This document shows, in pieces, positions 51,860 through 60,219 of a DNA stretch of 64,000 nt. Each line of letters starts with the position of its first letter. Positions within the stretch are counted from its first letter, which is position 1. The notes below the pieces were generated by a model. The model was not told the origin of the DNA and made no database searches. It was given only the letters and a program-made list of their open reading frames with translations. Source of the DNA: an uncultured Oscillospiraceae bacterium (GTDB lineage: Bacteria; Bacillota; Clostridia; Oscillospirales; Acutalibacteraceae); the NCBI GenBank assembly GCA_959596515.1, contig CAUFXR010000001.1:8551-72550 (forward strand), written 5' to 3'. A program made the position numbers and the translations under genes.

Positions 51860-53173
51860 TTAACCCTGTAATTGATTCAGCACGCTGGCCAGCACGTTTC
51901 CCAATAGCTCGCCGGTGTAGGTAGCCTCTTCGATCGTATTGGCATCCGTCCCTACCTCGATCAACAGGGAGCCGTGTGTCAGATGCATATTGTATTGTGA
52001 AGGGCAAAAACTCATAGGCCGGGTCATCCCCGGATACATGGTTTCCGCTGTCTGCTGGATCTGCAGCGCCAGCCGCAGGTTATATTCCCAGTCCGGAAAC
52101 TCCCAGGTGCCGTCATCGTCGCATCCCGCGATGATCATAATCTGGGCTGCCTTTTTTCCGTCCGCCACAAAGGTCGGTTTCGTTTTCCCCGTTTCGTTGT
52201 TCCCCAGCGCATCCCGGTGGATGTCCAGGACCACCTGAATTTCAGGATACTCAGCCAGATCATCCTTGACGGTCTGCTCGGAACGGTAGTAGGAACCATT
52301 GTAGCTGGGATTATCGTGGATGGTTTTATCATGAAGCGTACCGATGCCCGCGTTGTTCAGCGTCTGGGTGATCGCGTCCCCTACGGCCACCACGCTGTAA
52401 CGCTCATCCGTTGTTCTCGGATAAAAGCTTTCCGGATATTGCCCTGTGTCGATATCCAGATACGCCTCACAGGTGTGCGTGTGCATAATCAGGACCTCAG
52501 GTTCCCCGTTTTTCTGGATCGTTACATCCGGTCTTTTCGCCAGTTCCGCGCCAATATCAATTTGAGTCTGACAGGTGCTTTTAATGCTGAAATTTTCATA
52601 TTGGGTACCGCTGGGACCGATCTGCACCTCATTGATCGGATAGGACGCCTCGCCTTCCTCTAAAGGGCCGCCGGTATAAGGGACCTCTTCCCCGGGATTT
52701 TCAGGATTATCACCGGATTCCGCAGGTTCGGAATCCGGATCGCTTTCGGCGCTGGATGCCTGTGAGGATGATGCTTCGGAAGATGCGCTGACGGAAGAAC
52801 TGTCCTTCTGAGGCTGAGAGGGCTGAGCACTGGCCGCCTCTCGGTCGGATGGAGACTGACTGTCCGTGTCTTCCGGCGCTTCCTGGGTAAAGAGATTCCT
52901 GGCCCCGTCCGGCGCGGTAAGGCCCGCCGCCAAAACCGAGAGGGAGTTTTGTCCATCCAGAAAAGCCTGAGGCAACTTCAGCGTGAAACTGAATACCGCG
53001 ATCACCGCGCTTAGGCAAGCCATGCCCGTCATACATCCCCGCCTGACTTTTGGATTCCGAATCCTCACTGTTTTCACCCTTTCGGCATTTTTATGAAAAG
53101 AAAGAGTCTTTTTCCGGATGCCGGACCCAATGTCCGCTTCTTTGAAAAACTCTCTAATCCTTATGCCTAGCAA
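51860..53173 (-). CDS. spoIIP: stage II sporulation protein P, peptidoglycan amidase
   Basis: A 437-residue membrane-anchored N-acetylmuramoyl-L-alanine amidase that, with SpoIID and SpoIIM, thins septal peptidoglycan during engulfment. A membrane segment is near residues 47-70, and a Ser/Glu/Pro-rich linker spans about 95-175. The amidase domain has zinc motifs VLIMHTHTCEAYLD, VVLDIHRDALG and LLIEVGTDANT. The N terminus is uncertain: TTG 53173 lacks a good ribosome binding site, while GTG 53068 has GAAAGGG eight bases upstream. It lies 7 bases after gpr; the gpr-spoIIP order is conserved. Confidence 0.93.
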   Translation of the reverse strand: MLGIRIREFFKEADIGSGIRKKTLSFHKNAERVKTVRIRNPKVRRGCMTGMACLSAVIAVFSFTLKLPQAFLDGQNSLSVLAAGLTAPDGARNLFTQEAPEDTDSQSPSDREAASAQPSQPQKDSSSVSASSEASSSQASSAESDPDSEPAESGDNPENPGEEVPYTGGPLEEGEASYPINEVQIGPSGTQYENFSIKSTCQTQIDIGAELAKRPDVTIQKNGEPEVLIMHTHTCEAYLDIDTGQYPESFYPRTTDERYSVVAVGDAITQTLNNAGIGTLHDKTIHDNPSYNGSYYRSEQTVKDDLAEYPEIQVVLDIHRDALGNNETGKTKPTFVADGKKAAQIMIIAGCDDDGTWEFPDWEYNLRLALQIQQTAETMYPGMTRPMSFCPSQYNMHLTHGSLLIEVGTDANTIEEATYTGELLGNVLASVLNQLQG

Positions 53174-53180
53174 GGCCGGA

Positions 53181-54056
53181 TTATGACACCAGGGTAACCA
53201 GGTCCTCCAGGGAAAAAGAGGGCTGGAGGGCGTGGTTGATCGCCATGCTTACCAGCTTCGCCGCCCGGTCGATCAGCAGATCGATTTCCCGGGGCGTCAC
53301 CACCATAGGTTCTCCCCGGGGGGAAACCGTCTCTTCCACCCCCACCTTCTCCCGGCCCAGTAAATCCGCCGCCAGTGTCATAGCATCTACTACCGTGGGC
53401 ACACCCATACTCACTACCGGCACTCCCATGGTCTGACGATCAATTTTAGGCCGGGCGTTTCCTACCCCCGAGCCCGGGCTAATCCCAGTATCCGATACCT
53501 GGACGGTACATCCCAATCGATCCAGCTTGCGGGAGGCTAAAGCGTCTACCACGATCAGCGCGGCTGGATGCAGCTTTTGAGTGACACTGTAAAGAAGCTC
53601 CCCGGTTTCAATGCCGGTCTGTCCCAATACTCCCGGTGCGAGCACCGCCACCGGTCTTAAATCATCAAGGCCCGTGCTCCGCGCCAGTTCTCCGGTAATG
53701 TGACGGGTCGCTAGCACCCCTTTCGCGGTTTTTGGTCCTAGATTATCCGGCGTGATCTCCGTATTGCCCAGGCCCGCTACTAATATCAACCCCCGCGTGG
53801 GAAGTAAAGAAGCTAATTCTTTTCCAATCAGCTTAATCCGGGAAGTCGGATCCCGAAAATCGTCGCTGAAAGGCGGAACATCAAAGGTCAAATACGTTCC
53901 CTCCGGTTTTCCCATTTTATCGGCGGCCTCCCGCGTTTTTATTTTTAATCGGGTCAAGGTTATGTCGCCATATTTCTGGGTAAAATAATCTGTACCGCCG
54001 ATATCTTTTTTTAAAAGCTCCCGTGCCTCAACCGCTAAATCTGTGCGGAAAACCAT
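53181..54056 (-). CDS. gpr: GPR endopeptidase (spore germination protease)
   Basis: Degrades small acid-soluble spore proteins at germination. The 291-residue protein begins MVFRTDLAVEARELL. The zymogen processing site corresponds to the RTDLAVE segment near the N terminus. Conserved blocks GLGNTEITPDNLGPKTAKGVLATRHI, DALASRKLDRLGCTVQVSDTGISPGSGVGN and GVPVVSMGVPTVVDA are all present. ATG 54056 follows AGGAGG. It is divergent from rpsT and followed by spoIIP, a conserved Firmicutes order. Confidence 0.95.
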   Translation of the reverse strand: MVFRTDLAVEARELLKKDIGGTDYFTQKYGDITLTRLKIKTREAADKMGKPEGTYLTFDVPPFSDDFRDPTSRIKLIGKELASLLPTRGLILVAGLGNTEITPDNLGPKTAKGVLATRHITGELARSTGLDDLRPVAVLAPGVLGQTGIETGELLYSVTQKLHPAALIVVDALASRKLDRLGCTVQVSDTGISPGSGVGNARPKIDRQTMGVPVVSMGVPTVVDAMTLAADLLGREKVGVEETVSPRGEPMVVTPREIDLLIDRAAKLVSMAINHALQPSFSLEDLVTLVS

Positions 54057-54167
54057 TGCGTAATTCCTCCTAATATGCTATACTAAAAATCCGGTTCTTT
54101 TTCATCCTTATTATGAGGAAACCAGGACCGGATATGCTGGATTTTTTGAAAAACTTCAGAAAATCTC

Positions 54168-54196
54168 TTGCCAAAGCGAAAGAAAAATGGTATCAT
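54168..54196 (+). promoter_or_regulatory. promoter of rpsT
   Basis: The -35 box TTGCCA (54168-54173) and -10 box TATCAT (54191-54196) are separated by 17 nt, about 35 bases before the rpsT ATG. Confidence 0.7.
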
Positions 54197-54231
54197 AAAT
54201 TGAAGTGACCACGAGCAAAGGAGGTGTGACC

Positions 54232-54492
54232 ATGCCAAACATCAAATCTGCGAAAAAAAGAGTAAAAGTAATTGCCACCAAAACTCTTCGGAATAAGTCT
54301 TATAATTCCGCTTTGAAAACAGCGGTGAAAAAGGCTGATCTGGCTATCGAAGCCGGCGCTGCCGATAAAACCGAGGCTGTGCGCGCTGCGATTAAGAAAA
54401 TCGACCAGGCCACCGCAAAGGGTATTCTGCACAAGAATACAGCTGCCAGAAAGAAGTCCGCCCTTGCTCGCAAGCTGAATGCTTCCGCTTAA
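54232..54492 (+). CDS. rpsT: 30S ribosomal protein S20
   Basis: An 86-residue basic ribosomal protein that binds the 5' domain of 16S rRNA. The N terminus [13 protein letters not shown] and the later [17 protein letters not shown] are diagnostic. ATG 54232 lies directly after AAGGAGGTGTGACC. An in-frame upstream start at 54205 precedes that site and was rejected. It is divergent from gpr and closed by the terminator at 54519-54549. Confidence 0.97.
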   Translation: MPNIKSAKKRVKVIATKTLRNKSYNSALKTAVKKADLAIEAGAADKTEAVRAAIKKIDQATAKGILHKNTAARKKSALARKLNASA

Positions 54493-54518
54493 GGGTAATG
54501 AAAAAGAGACCAAAACGT

Positions 54519-54550
54519 AAAAAGCAGAGCTGTAGTGCTCTGCTTTTTTG
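54519..54550 (+). terminator. terminator of rpsT
   Basis: AAAAAGCAGAGC (54519-54530) and GCTCTGCTTTTT (54537-54548) form a 12-bp stem with a 6-nt loop and a T-run. Confidence 0.92.
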
Positions 54551-54716
54551 TTTTCACTATTACCAAAAAGGGGGAAACGCTGTGCGAATATATCCCCATC
54601 CAAACATATAAGCCGAACAAATCTAAACCTTTAGTGTATCTTTCGCTGGCATCGGCTTACCGACCGCAAAGCCCAAACAGACTTGTATAATTTATCATCT
54701 ATTCACGATTTTTGCG

Positions 54717-54745
54717 TTGACTTTTCTACTAAAAATGGATATCAT
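54717..54745 (+). promoter_or_regulatory. promoter of the small membrane protein gene
   Basis: The -35 box TTGACT (54717-54722) and -10 box TATCAT (54740-54745) are separated by a 17-nt spacer. The start site falls 25-30 bases before the ribosome binding site. Confidence 0.75.
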
Positions 54746-54779
54746 AAGTATAGAAACTGATTTGTGGAGGTGCTCTCAT

Positions 54780-54932
54780 TTGAAGAAGTGTCATAAAATC
54801 GCATTGTTAATTGGCTTAATTACTTCTGTGGCGGCTATCGTGGCAACCGTGACCACCATCTTCTTGCTTCATCAGAAAAAGAAGAAAGAAGACGAAGAAC
54901 TTGAGCACTATCTGGACTGCTCTATTCAATGA
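54780..54932 (+). CDS. small single-pass membrane protein (50 aa)
   Basis: A 50-residue protein: a short basic N terminus (MKKCHK), one membrane segment (IALLIGLITSVAAIVATVTTIFLL), and a charged tail (KKKKEDEELEHYLDCSI). The start is TTG 54780 with GGAGGT eight bases upstream; the longer frame beginning at 54717 starts inside the promoter. Its own promoter and terminator mark it as a real gene. Function is unknown. Confidence 0.65.
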   Translation: MKKCHKIALLIGLITSVAAIVATVTTIFLLHQKKKKEDEELEHYLDCSIQ

Positions 54933-54977
54933 GGACAGGCATTTGATTACGAGCCGATAAAAAACAGAATAAATTCT

Positions 54978-55018
54978 GGGCTGCTTTTCTTTTTTTAAAT
55001 GAAAAGCAGCCCGTTTTT
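54978..55018 (+). terminator. terminator of the small membrane protein gene
   Basis: GGGCTGCTTTTC (54978-54989) and GAAAAGCAGCCC (55001-55012) form a perfect 12-bp stem followed by GTTTTT. Confidence 0.92.
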
Positions 55019-55511
55019 ATTGTTGTTTTTATTGTTGCTTTTATTGTTTCCGACCGATTTTCCCTTTTATACGGATCTACTGAATCAAACCCACAAAAAG
55101 ATAACATGGCTTCGCAGAACTCGCGAGGTCTTATTTTCTAACAAGGAAAATCGGCTCCTTTATGAAGCACTCTAAATGATTTCGATTCTAATATTTATTT
55201 TAAGTTTTTCTATTATTTTAAACTTTTCTATTATTTTAAGCTTTTCTATCATTCTAAACTTTTCTATTATTTTAAACTTTTAATTAATAGTTAACCGTCA
55301 ATCGTCAGAAGCCGCAAATCGTCGTTAACCACAATAGCCGTGCCTACGTTTTCGAAAGTCTCAGCCCGACTGGTAGGCAGTGTCAGCAATGGGCTCCCAG
55401 TCAGTAGGTCCCTGATGCCAGGTTTTCCGTTAGCTGCCAACCTCCGCCAAGTATCAGCCCGTTATTGGCTGCCAGGCGCCTATTCTCTGATCGTTTCTTC
55501 AGCGCATAAAG
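55019..55511. other. gene-poor gap with AT-rich tandem repeat
   Basis: Nothing coding was seen. At about 55196-55283 an 18-bp unit (TTTCTATTATTTTA plus AACT or AGCT) repeats about 4.5 times. A TTTTATTGTTG repeat lies at 55015-55045. Confidence 0.55.
55196..55283. repeat. 18-bp AT-rich tandem repeat
   Basis: About 4.5 copies of an 18-bp unit containing TTTCTATTATTTTA followed by AACT/AGCT. One copy carries two C substitutions. Confidence 0.85.
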
Positions 55512-55546
55512 AAAAGGGAGAAAAGCCAAAACCTTTTCTCCCTTTT
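55512..55546 (-). terminator. terminator of spoVAE
   Basis: AAAAGGGAGAAAAG (55512-55525) and CTTTTCTCCCTTTT (55533-55546) form a perfect 14-bp stem with a 7-nt loop, 22 bases after the spoVAE stop on the minus strand. Confidence 0.85.
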
Positions 55547-55567
55547 CGCAATCCTTTTTTTCAGAAC

Positions 55568-55936
55568 TCAGCTCTTATCGCTGGGTTTGGAGATCAGCGC
55601 AGCCAAATAACCAAAGAGCACCGCGGCCGTGATTCCCGCAGCCGCGGCGGTAACGCCTCCGGTAAGAATTCCCAGGGCACCCTGCTCCTGAATGGCCGCG
55701 ACTACGCCCTTGGCCATCGTGTAGCCGAAACCCATTAACGGTACCGTCGCCCCCGCTCCGGCGAAATCCACCAGAGGGCCATAAAGCCCCACGGCAGTGA
55801 GCGCCACTCCCAAAGTGACAAACAATACTAAAATACGCGCTGGAGTCAGCTTGGTCTTATCGATGAGAATTTGTCCCACCAAACAAATCAGGCCGCCTAC
55901 CACAAAGGCTTTCCCGTACTCCCAAAGCATTTCCAA
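55568..55936 (-). CDS. spoVAE: stage V sporulation protein AE (SpoVAE/AEb)
   Basis: A 122-residue membrane protein with about four hydrophobic segments, from the SpoVA complex that moves dipicolinic acid into and out of spores. KAFVVGGLICLVGQILIDKTKLTPARILVLFV is the family signature, and ATVPLMGFGYTMAKGV follows in the third segment. The start is TTG 55936, with GAGGTG eight bases before it. It stands alone: spoVAC and spoVAD, usually adjacent, are not in the window, so the operon is split in this organism or this is a solitary paralogue. Confidence 0.9.
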   Translation of the reverse strand: MEMLWEYGKAFVVGGLICLVGQILIDKTKLTPARILVLFVTLGVALTAVGLYGPLVDFAGAGATVPLMGFGYTMAKGVVAAIQEQGALGILTGGVTAAAAGITAAVLFGYLAALISKPSDKS

Positions 55937-56032
55937 AAACTATCACCTCATTTTCCTGAGGCTAGTTTTTCCAAAACTTCAATATTTATTACCGACCCAA
56001 TCCGTCAAACAAGAAGATTTCCATTCCCGTTT

Positions 56033-56611
56033 TTATCCTTTCAGTAAAACTGCCCGCACCGGTGCCGCTTCCACCCCTTCCAGTTTCAGTGGAAACGCCG
56101 CCAAAATATAGTTTCCATCCGGCACCCCGCTCAGATCCAGGCCTTCCAAAATCGGCACCCCCGCCAGTAAAAGCTCCTGGTGCGGAAGTACCGTATCCTC
56201 ATAAGGAGCAATGGAAGAGGCGTCTGTGCCTACTAGCGTGATTCCTCCATCCACCAGGGCAAACGCCGCGCTTTGAGATAAATATGCCGTTCCCTCTCCA
56301 TGAAGCAGAAGCCTGGGCTGGGTAAACCGCAAAATCTCATCCGCATCCTCCCCAGTGAGGATCCCACTGACTGAAAGAACCGTACAAGGGCCATAGCAAG
56401 CCTCAAGAGGCACCTGTTCGATAGTCGCTCCGTCTTCCACAAAATGACGAGGCGCATCCATATGGGTGGCGGCATGAGCGCCGCCATAATAAGCGGTAAG
56501 GTTAAATTTATCCCCCAGCTCCATTTGCTGGAGCCTCTCTTTCCACGGCTTTGGGTCACCTGGATATACCGGCGCGGTAAAATAGCCTTTTGAAATATCA
56601 TAAAGTTTCAT
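56033..56611 (-). CDS. cyclase family protein (kynurenine formamidase-like)
   Basis: A 192-residue metal-dependent hydrolase of the cyclase/KynB-like fold. Motif HAATHMDAPRHFV (about residues 46-58) supplies the metal ligands, and EGTAYLS and LVGTDASSI continue the active site. KynB hydrolyses N-formylkynurenine, but most anaerobe members act on unknown amides. There are no tryptophan-degradation genes nearby. ATG 56611 follows GAGGG by seven bases; an in-frame upstream start at 56653 lacks a site. The gene stands alone between short gaps. Confidence 0.85.
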   Translation of the reverse strand: MKLYDISKGYFTAPVYPGDPKPWKERLQQMELGDKFNLTAYYGGAHAATHMDAPRHFVEDGATIEQVPLEACYGPCTVLSVSGILTGEDADEILRFTQPRLLLHGEGTAYLSQSAAFALVDGGITLVGTDASSIAPYEDTVLPHQELLLAGVPILEGLDLSGVPDGNYILAAFPLKLEGVEAAPVRAVLLKG

Positions 56612-56932
56612 AGTGTCACCCTCTATCCCCTCACTAAATTTTGTAAAAGGCAATGACTCCTTGCTTTATTAGGCAGTACCGTCCGGTCCAGTGGGACAAT
56701 CCATTTTCCGCCTATGGATGATCCACGTCTAAAACGGTGCCGTATGAGGATCGCACAAAAGGTTCCAGATCAAAAGGTCTCGCGCGCTTTTTCAGATTTT
56801 CCGAAGGACTCCTGCGCCAGCCTGCCAATACAGCTCCTTTGTTTTCTTTTTCTATGGTGCGAAGCCAAAGCAAAAGCGAAAAATCACACGCCTTCCTAAA
56901 GCTGACCTTCCCATTCGGGGAAAACCATTCCC
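56612..56932. other. gap between the cyclase and mtnN genes
   Basis: A 321-base gap with overlapping short frames on both strands, none with a ribosome binding site or recognisable protein. No clear hairpin was seen. Confidence 0.4.
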
Positions 56933-57625
56933 TCAAGCGAGCAAGGGCATCAATTCCACTAAAAGCTCAAAGGATTTTTGCACCGCTATTTTTAAAAATT
57001 TGGGATAGTCCATATGGGCGTCGTCGTTGGCGTTATCGGAAATCGCCCGCACCACGGTAAACGGTACCTTATTAATATAACAAACCTGGCCTATGCTTCC
57101 TCCCTCCATCTCACAGGCTACAGCCCCGAATTCTTCCATCAGCCGGTTCAGTTTGTCCTTTGAGCCTACAAACTGGTCGCCAGTGGCGATGATCCCCTGG
57201 TGGCATGTCAAGCCCTCTACCGCCTTTGCGGCCTTTCGCACCTTCTCATTTAAATTTCCGTCGCAGGGGATCTGAATCATATCGATTCCGGAAATAAACC
57301 CCTTGGGATCTCCCAGATCAGAGGTATCCATATCGTGCTGAACCACCGAATCCGCCACTACAATGTCGCCAATTTTGATCCCTTTTCCCATGCCGCCGGC
57401 TACCCCAGTATTGATAACCAATCGGGGCTGGTAACGGAGAATCATCGTCTGGGCGCACATCGCAGCGTTCACCTTTCCGATCCCGCTGACCGCCGCCACA
57501 CAGTCTACTCCCTCCAATTTTCCCAGTACATAGGTAATGCCGCTGATCATCTCTTCCCTTTTCTCGGTCATTCTGCCTTTAATAAGCTCTACCTCGACCG
57601 CCATCGCGCCAATCAAGCCAATCAT
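56933..57625 (-). CDS. mtnN: 5'-methylthioadenosine/S-adenosylhomocysteine nucleosidase
   Basis: Cleaves adenine from methylthioadenosine and S-adenosylhomocysteine, recycling methyl-donor by-products and feeding AI-2 synthesis. The 230-residue protein begins MIGLIGAMAVEVELIKGRM, with NTGVAGGMGKGIKIGDIVVAD (about residue 78), ATGDQFVGS, the catalytic Glu in CEMEGGSIGQVCY, and the Asp in ISDNANDD. ATG 57625 has AAAGGG nine bases upstream; the frame upstream to 57712 is Arg-rich and not family-like. It is monocistronic. Confidence 0.94.
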   Translation of the reverse strand: MIGLIGAMAVEVELIKGRMTEKREEMISGITYVLGKLEGVDCVAAVSGIGKVNAAMCAQTMILRYQPRLVINTGVAGGMGKGIKIGDIVVADSVVQHDMDTSDLGDPKGFISGIDMIQIPCDGNLNEKVRKAAKAVEGLTCHQGIIATGDQFVGSKDKLNRLMEEFGAVACEMEGGSIGQVCYINKVPFTVVRAISDNANDDAHMDYPKFLKIAVQKSFELLVELMPLLA

Positions 57626-57778
57626 ATTAAGCCGCCCTTTCTTCCTGCCGCGGCGCCGCAAAGGCCGCGGAAAATTTATTCCTAGTATACCATACCGCCA
57701 TAAAAAAATCAAAAATTCCAGCGCTTTGAAATCTCCCGAAAAGCGGAAAAGTTCTCCCGTTTTCTTCCTTGGTTCTTA

Positions 57779-57807
57779 TTGACTTTTAAGGCGTTTTCCT
57801 TTATTAT
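57779..57807 (+). promoter_or_regulatory. promoter of the second kinase-aldolase-ROK operon
   Basis: The -35 box TTGACT (57779-57784) and -10 box TATTAT (57802-57807) are separated by 17 nt. The leader is about 130 nt and contains the palindrome at 57904-57919. Confidence 0.75.
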
Positions 57808-57903
57808 AGTGTTAGAAACGATAAAAATGATAAGCATTTTTTACAATTTATTTTATTCCTTTCGAAAATCCAACTCTGATTTTACTATCTTTTAATCTGT
57901 ATT

Positions 57904-57919
57904 TTATCTTTAAAGATAA
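57904..57919. promoter_or_regulatory. 16-bp palindrome TTATCTTTAAAGATAA, candidate operator
   Basis: A perfect palindrome in the leader of the kinase gene. A related TCTTT-CGC-AAAGA dyad recurs at 59459-59471 between the kinase and aldolase genes. These could be operators of the ROK protein encoded at the end of the operon. Confidence 0.4.
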
Positions 57920-57946
57920 TAATCAAATAACCTGGAGGGTTGCAGT

Positions 57947-59437
57947 ATGAAAAAATGCGCGAACCACTATGCCGTTGCCGTGGACTTAGGTGCCAGCGGC
58001 GGTAAAATGGCGGCGGCTTCCTTCGACGGCAGCCGTATCGAGCTGGCAGACTACATCACATTCCCAAACCAGCCGGTGCAGATTCTCGACACCTTATATT
58101 GGGATGTATTTGCCCTTTACCGCAGCATTGTCTCCGGTATGACCCAATACGCTTCCGAGCTTGGCGAGGCCGCTACCATCGGAATCGATACCTGGGGCGC
58201 CTCTTATGGTCTGTTGGATAAGAAAGGCAGGCTGCTGGAGCCTGTTTATCACTACCGTGACAAGCGCACCGACACGATCATGGATGTAATTTATGAAAAG
58301 GTATCCCAGAGAAGGATTTTTGAACTGACCGGCGTACAATTTAACCGGACCTACACCCTCCCTCAGCTGTATTCGTGCATTGTCAACGGCGACACCTGCC
58401 TGGATAACGCGGATAAGCTTTTATTCCTGCCTGATCTGCTGGGCTATTTTATTTCCGGCCAGATGTCTACGGAAATGACCATTGCCGGAACCTCCGCCTT
58501 GATGGAGCCCTCTCAGGAAAATTGGAGCAAGCAACTGTTTAAGGAATTCTCCATTCCCACACACTTCCTCACAGGCTTGGTGGACGCAGGCACCGTAAAG
58601 GGGACCGTCACTTCGGAAGTCGCTTCCCTGACCGGCATTGGCCCGGCAAAGCTGGTGGCTTCCGTAGGCCATGACAGCGCCGCGGCTGTGGCGGCCATTC
58701 CCGGATTTGGCAAAAACAAGCTGTACATCAGCATTGGCACTCAGATCAGCATGGGAGTTGAAACCAACGAGCCTCTGGTATCTGAGGCAGCCTATCAGGG
58801 CGGCTTTAAAAACACCGGCGGCATCGCCAGAAGAAAGATTATTTACAGAGACTTTTCCGCTTTCTGGCTCATCAATGAGCTGCGGGCCGCTTTGAAGCGG
58901 GATGGCCGCGAGTATTCTTTCGACGAGCTTCACAGCCTGGCGGAAGAAGCGAAATCTCTGAACGCTTACATAGATAATGAGTATCCCACTTTCAACACGC
59001 CCGGCGGCGATATTCGGGTTAAAATGACCGAATATCTGCAACAGACCGGCCAAGCGGTCCCGCAAACTGTCGGCGAATGGGTACGCTGTATTTTTGAAAG
59101 CCTGGCTTTGAAGGTAAAATACTGCGCTGATTATTTGAAGAACACCCTGGGTATGCCTCTGGAGGAAGCCTTTGTCATCAACGGCGGCTCCCGGAACACC
59201 CTGCTGGTGCAGCTCATCAGCGACGCCCTTCATCTGCCGATTCACGCCGGCATGCCCTATGCCACCCTGGCCGGCAATCTGCTGACCCAGTTTTACGCTG
59301 ACGGTAAGGTCTCTTCCGTAGAGGAAATGAGAGAGGTCGCCGGCCGCTCCTTCCAGATGAAGGAATACGAGCCCCAGTCTGGCAAAGATTGGGAAGCCGC
59401 TCTTCAGATCGCGGTGGAAAAGAATATTTGTCATTAA
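57947..59437 (+). CDS. FGGY-family sugar kinase, rhamnulokinase-like
   Basis: A 496-residue ATP-dependent carbohydrate kinase. Motifs: VAVDLGASGGKMAAAS (phosphate-1), GIDTWGASYGLL, VYHYRDKRTD, LPDLLGYFISGQ, VGHDSAAAVAAIPG, SIGTQISMG and INGGSRNTLLVQLISDAL. It follows the RhaB pattern but differs clearly from the kinase at 12435-13934 in substrate-side residues, such as the GTQISMG loop and the replaced GGG of the C-terminal block. So it may take a different ketose. ATG 57947 follows GGAGGG. It is the first gene of an operon with a class II aldolase and a ROK protein. Confidence 0.85.
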   Translation: MKKCANHYAVAVDLGASGGKMAAASFDGSRIELADYITFPNQPVQILDTLYWDVFALYRSIVSGMTQYASELGEAATIGIDTWGASYGLLDKKGRLLEPVYHYRDKRTDTIMDVIYEKVSQRRIFELTGVQFNRTYTLPQLYSCIVNGDTCLDNADKLLFLPDLLGYFISGQMSTEMTIAGTSALMEPSQENWSKQLFKEFSIPTHFLTGLVDAGTVKGTVTSEVASLTGIGPAKLVASVGHDSAAAVAAIPGFGKNKLYISIGTQISMGVETNEPLVSEAAYQGGFKNTGGIARRKIIYRDFSAFWLINELRAALKRDGREYSFDELHSLAEEAKSLNAYIDNEYPTFNTPGGDIRVKMTEYLQQTGQAVPQTVGEWVRCIFESLALKVKYCADYLKNTLGMPLEEAFVINGGSRNTLLVQLISDALHLPIHAGMPYATLAGNLLTQFYADGKVSSVEEMREVAGRSFQMKEYEPQSGKDWEAALQIAVEKNICH

Positions 59438-59449
59438 TCCCAGGAAAAA

Positions 59450-59493
59450 CCGGTTTTATCTTTCGCAAAGAGAAACCGATTTTGATAAACCGG
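59450..59493 (+). other. intergenic hairpin between kinase and aldolase
   Basis: ACCGGTTTTATC (from 59450) pairs with GATAAACCGGT (ending about 59493), with one bulged T. It encloses the TCTTTCGCAAAGA dyad. It may set mRNA processing or the relative expression of the two genes. Confidence 0.5.
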
Positions 59494-59536
59494 TCCTTTG
59501 GGCCGCAAAACAGTTAAAGAAAATGGAGGAATCGCA

Positions 59537-60172
59537 ATGAACATCAACATGGACGTCGTCCGCGAAGTCATGGCGGTAGCGAAACGCCTGGACGAGAAAA
59601 CGCTGGTCAACACCTTTGAGGGTAACATTTCCGCTAAGGTAGACGGCAAAATCTACATCACCCCCACCACCAAGAACAAGGGCCTTCTGACCGAGGACAT
59701 GATCGCCGTAATCGATGAAAACGGCAACCAGATCCATGGTAACTGCAAACCCACCTCTGAGCTTCCCATGCACACCGAAACTTATACCATCCGCGATGAC
59801 ATCGGCGGCGTGGTACACTGCCATCCTCCGTATCTGACCGCCTACGCCCTGGCCAACAAAGACGTAGAAACCAGAGCTTATCCGGAAATGATGGGTAACT
59901 TCTGCAAATTCGAGTGCGCTCCTTACGGCCGTCCCGGCACAGATAAGATTCTGGCGGGCGCGATTCCGATCCTGCAAAACAAGAGAGACATCGTTCTGCT
60001 GGGCAACCACGGCGTGCTGGTAGTAGGCAAGACCGTTACCGACGCTATGAACAAGACTGAGGCTGCCGAGGCTATCGCCAAGGCGCTGTTCCTGACCGCT
60101 CAGCTGGGCGGCGAGGTTCCGCTGTCTGACGAGGAATGCAAGTTCTTCCTGGATCTTCAGAAGACTAAATAA
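59537..60172 (+). CDS. class II (zinc) aldolase/adducin family protein
   Basis: A 211-residue aldolase-like enzyme that would split the ketose 1-phosphate made by the upstream kinase. The zinc ligands are His94 and His96 (HCHPP) and His158 (GNHG), with the catalytic Glu75 in SELPMH. It is shorter than the first aldolase (228 residues) and differs in sequence outside the motifs. ATG 59537 follows GGAGG; the in-frame start at 59498 has none. Fuculose/rhamnulose-phosphate aldolase, ribulose-phosphate epimerase-like and other members cannot be told apart by motif alone. Confidence 0.82.
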   Translation: MNINMDVVREVMAVAKRLDEKTLVNTFEGNISAKVDGKIYITPTTKNKGLLTEDMIAVIDENGNQIHGNCKPTSELPMHTETYTIRDDIGGVVHCHPPYLTAYALANKDVETRAYPEMMGNFCKFECAPYGRPGTDKILAGAIPILQNKRDIVLLGNHGVLVVGKTVTDAMNKTEAAEAIAKALFLTAQLGGEVPLSDEECKFFLDLQKTK

Positions 60173-60219
60173 AGTACGCACTGTAAACCGCGCTTAAAAC
60201 GAATGGATGGATTGCTGTC

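Noticed and set aside
54134..54208. 24-codon frame before rpsT (MLDFLKNF...)
   Set aside because: It covers the rpsT promoter boxes (54168-54196), so it is unlikely to be a translated leader of that transcript.
58421..59434. 337-residue antisense frame over the second sugar kinase gene
   Set aside because: Codon-bias shadow of the FGGY kinase, with no ribosome binding site or recognisable family.
59456..60181. 241-residue antisense frame over the second aldolase gene
   Set aside because: Fully overlaps a well-supported aldolase gene with zinc motifs; shadow.
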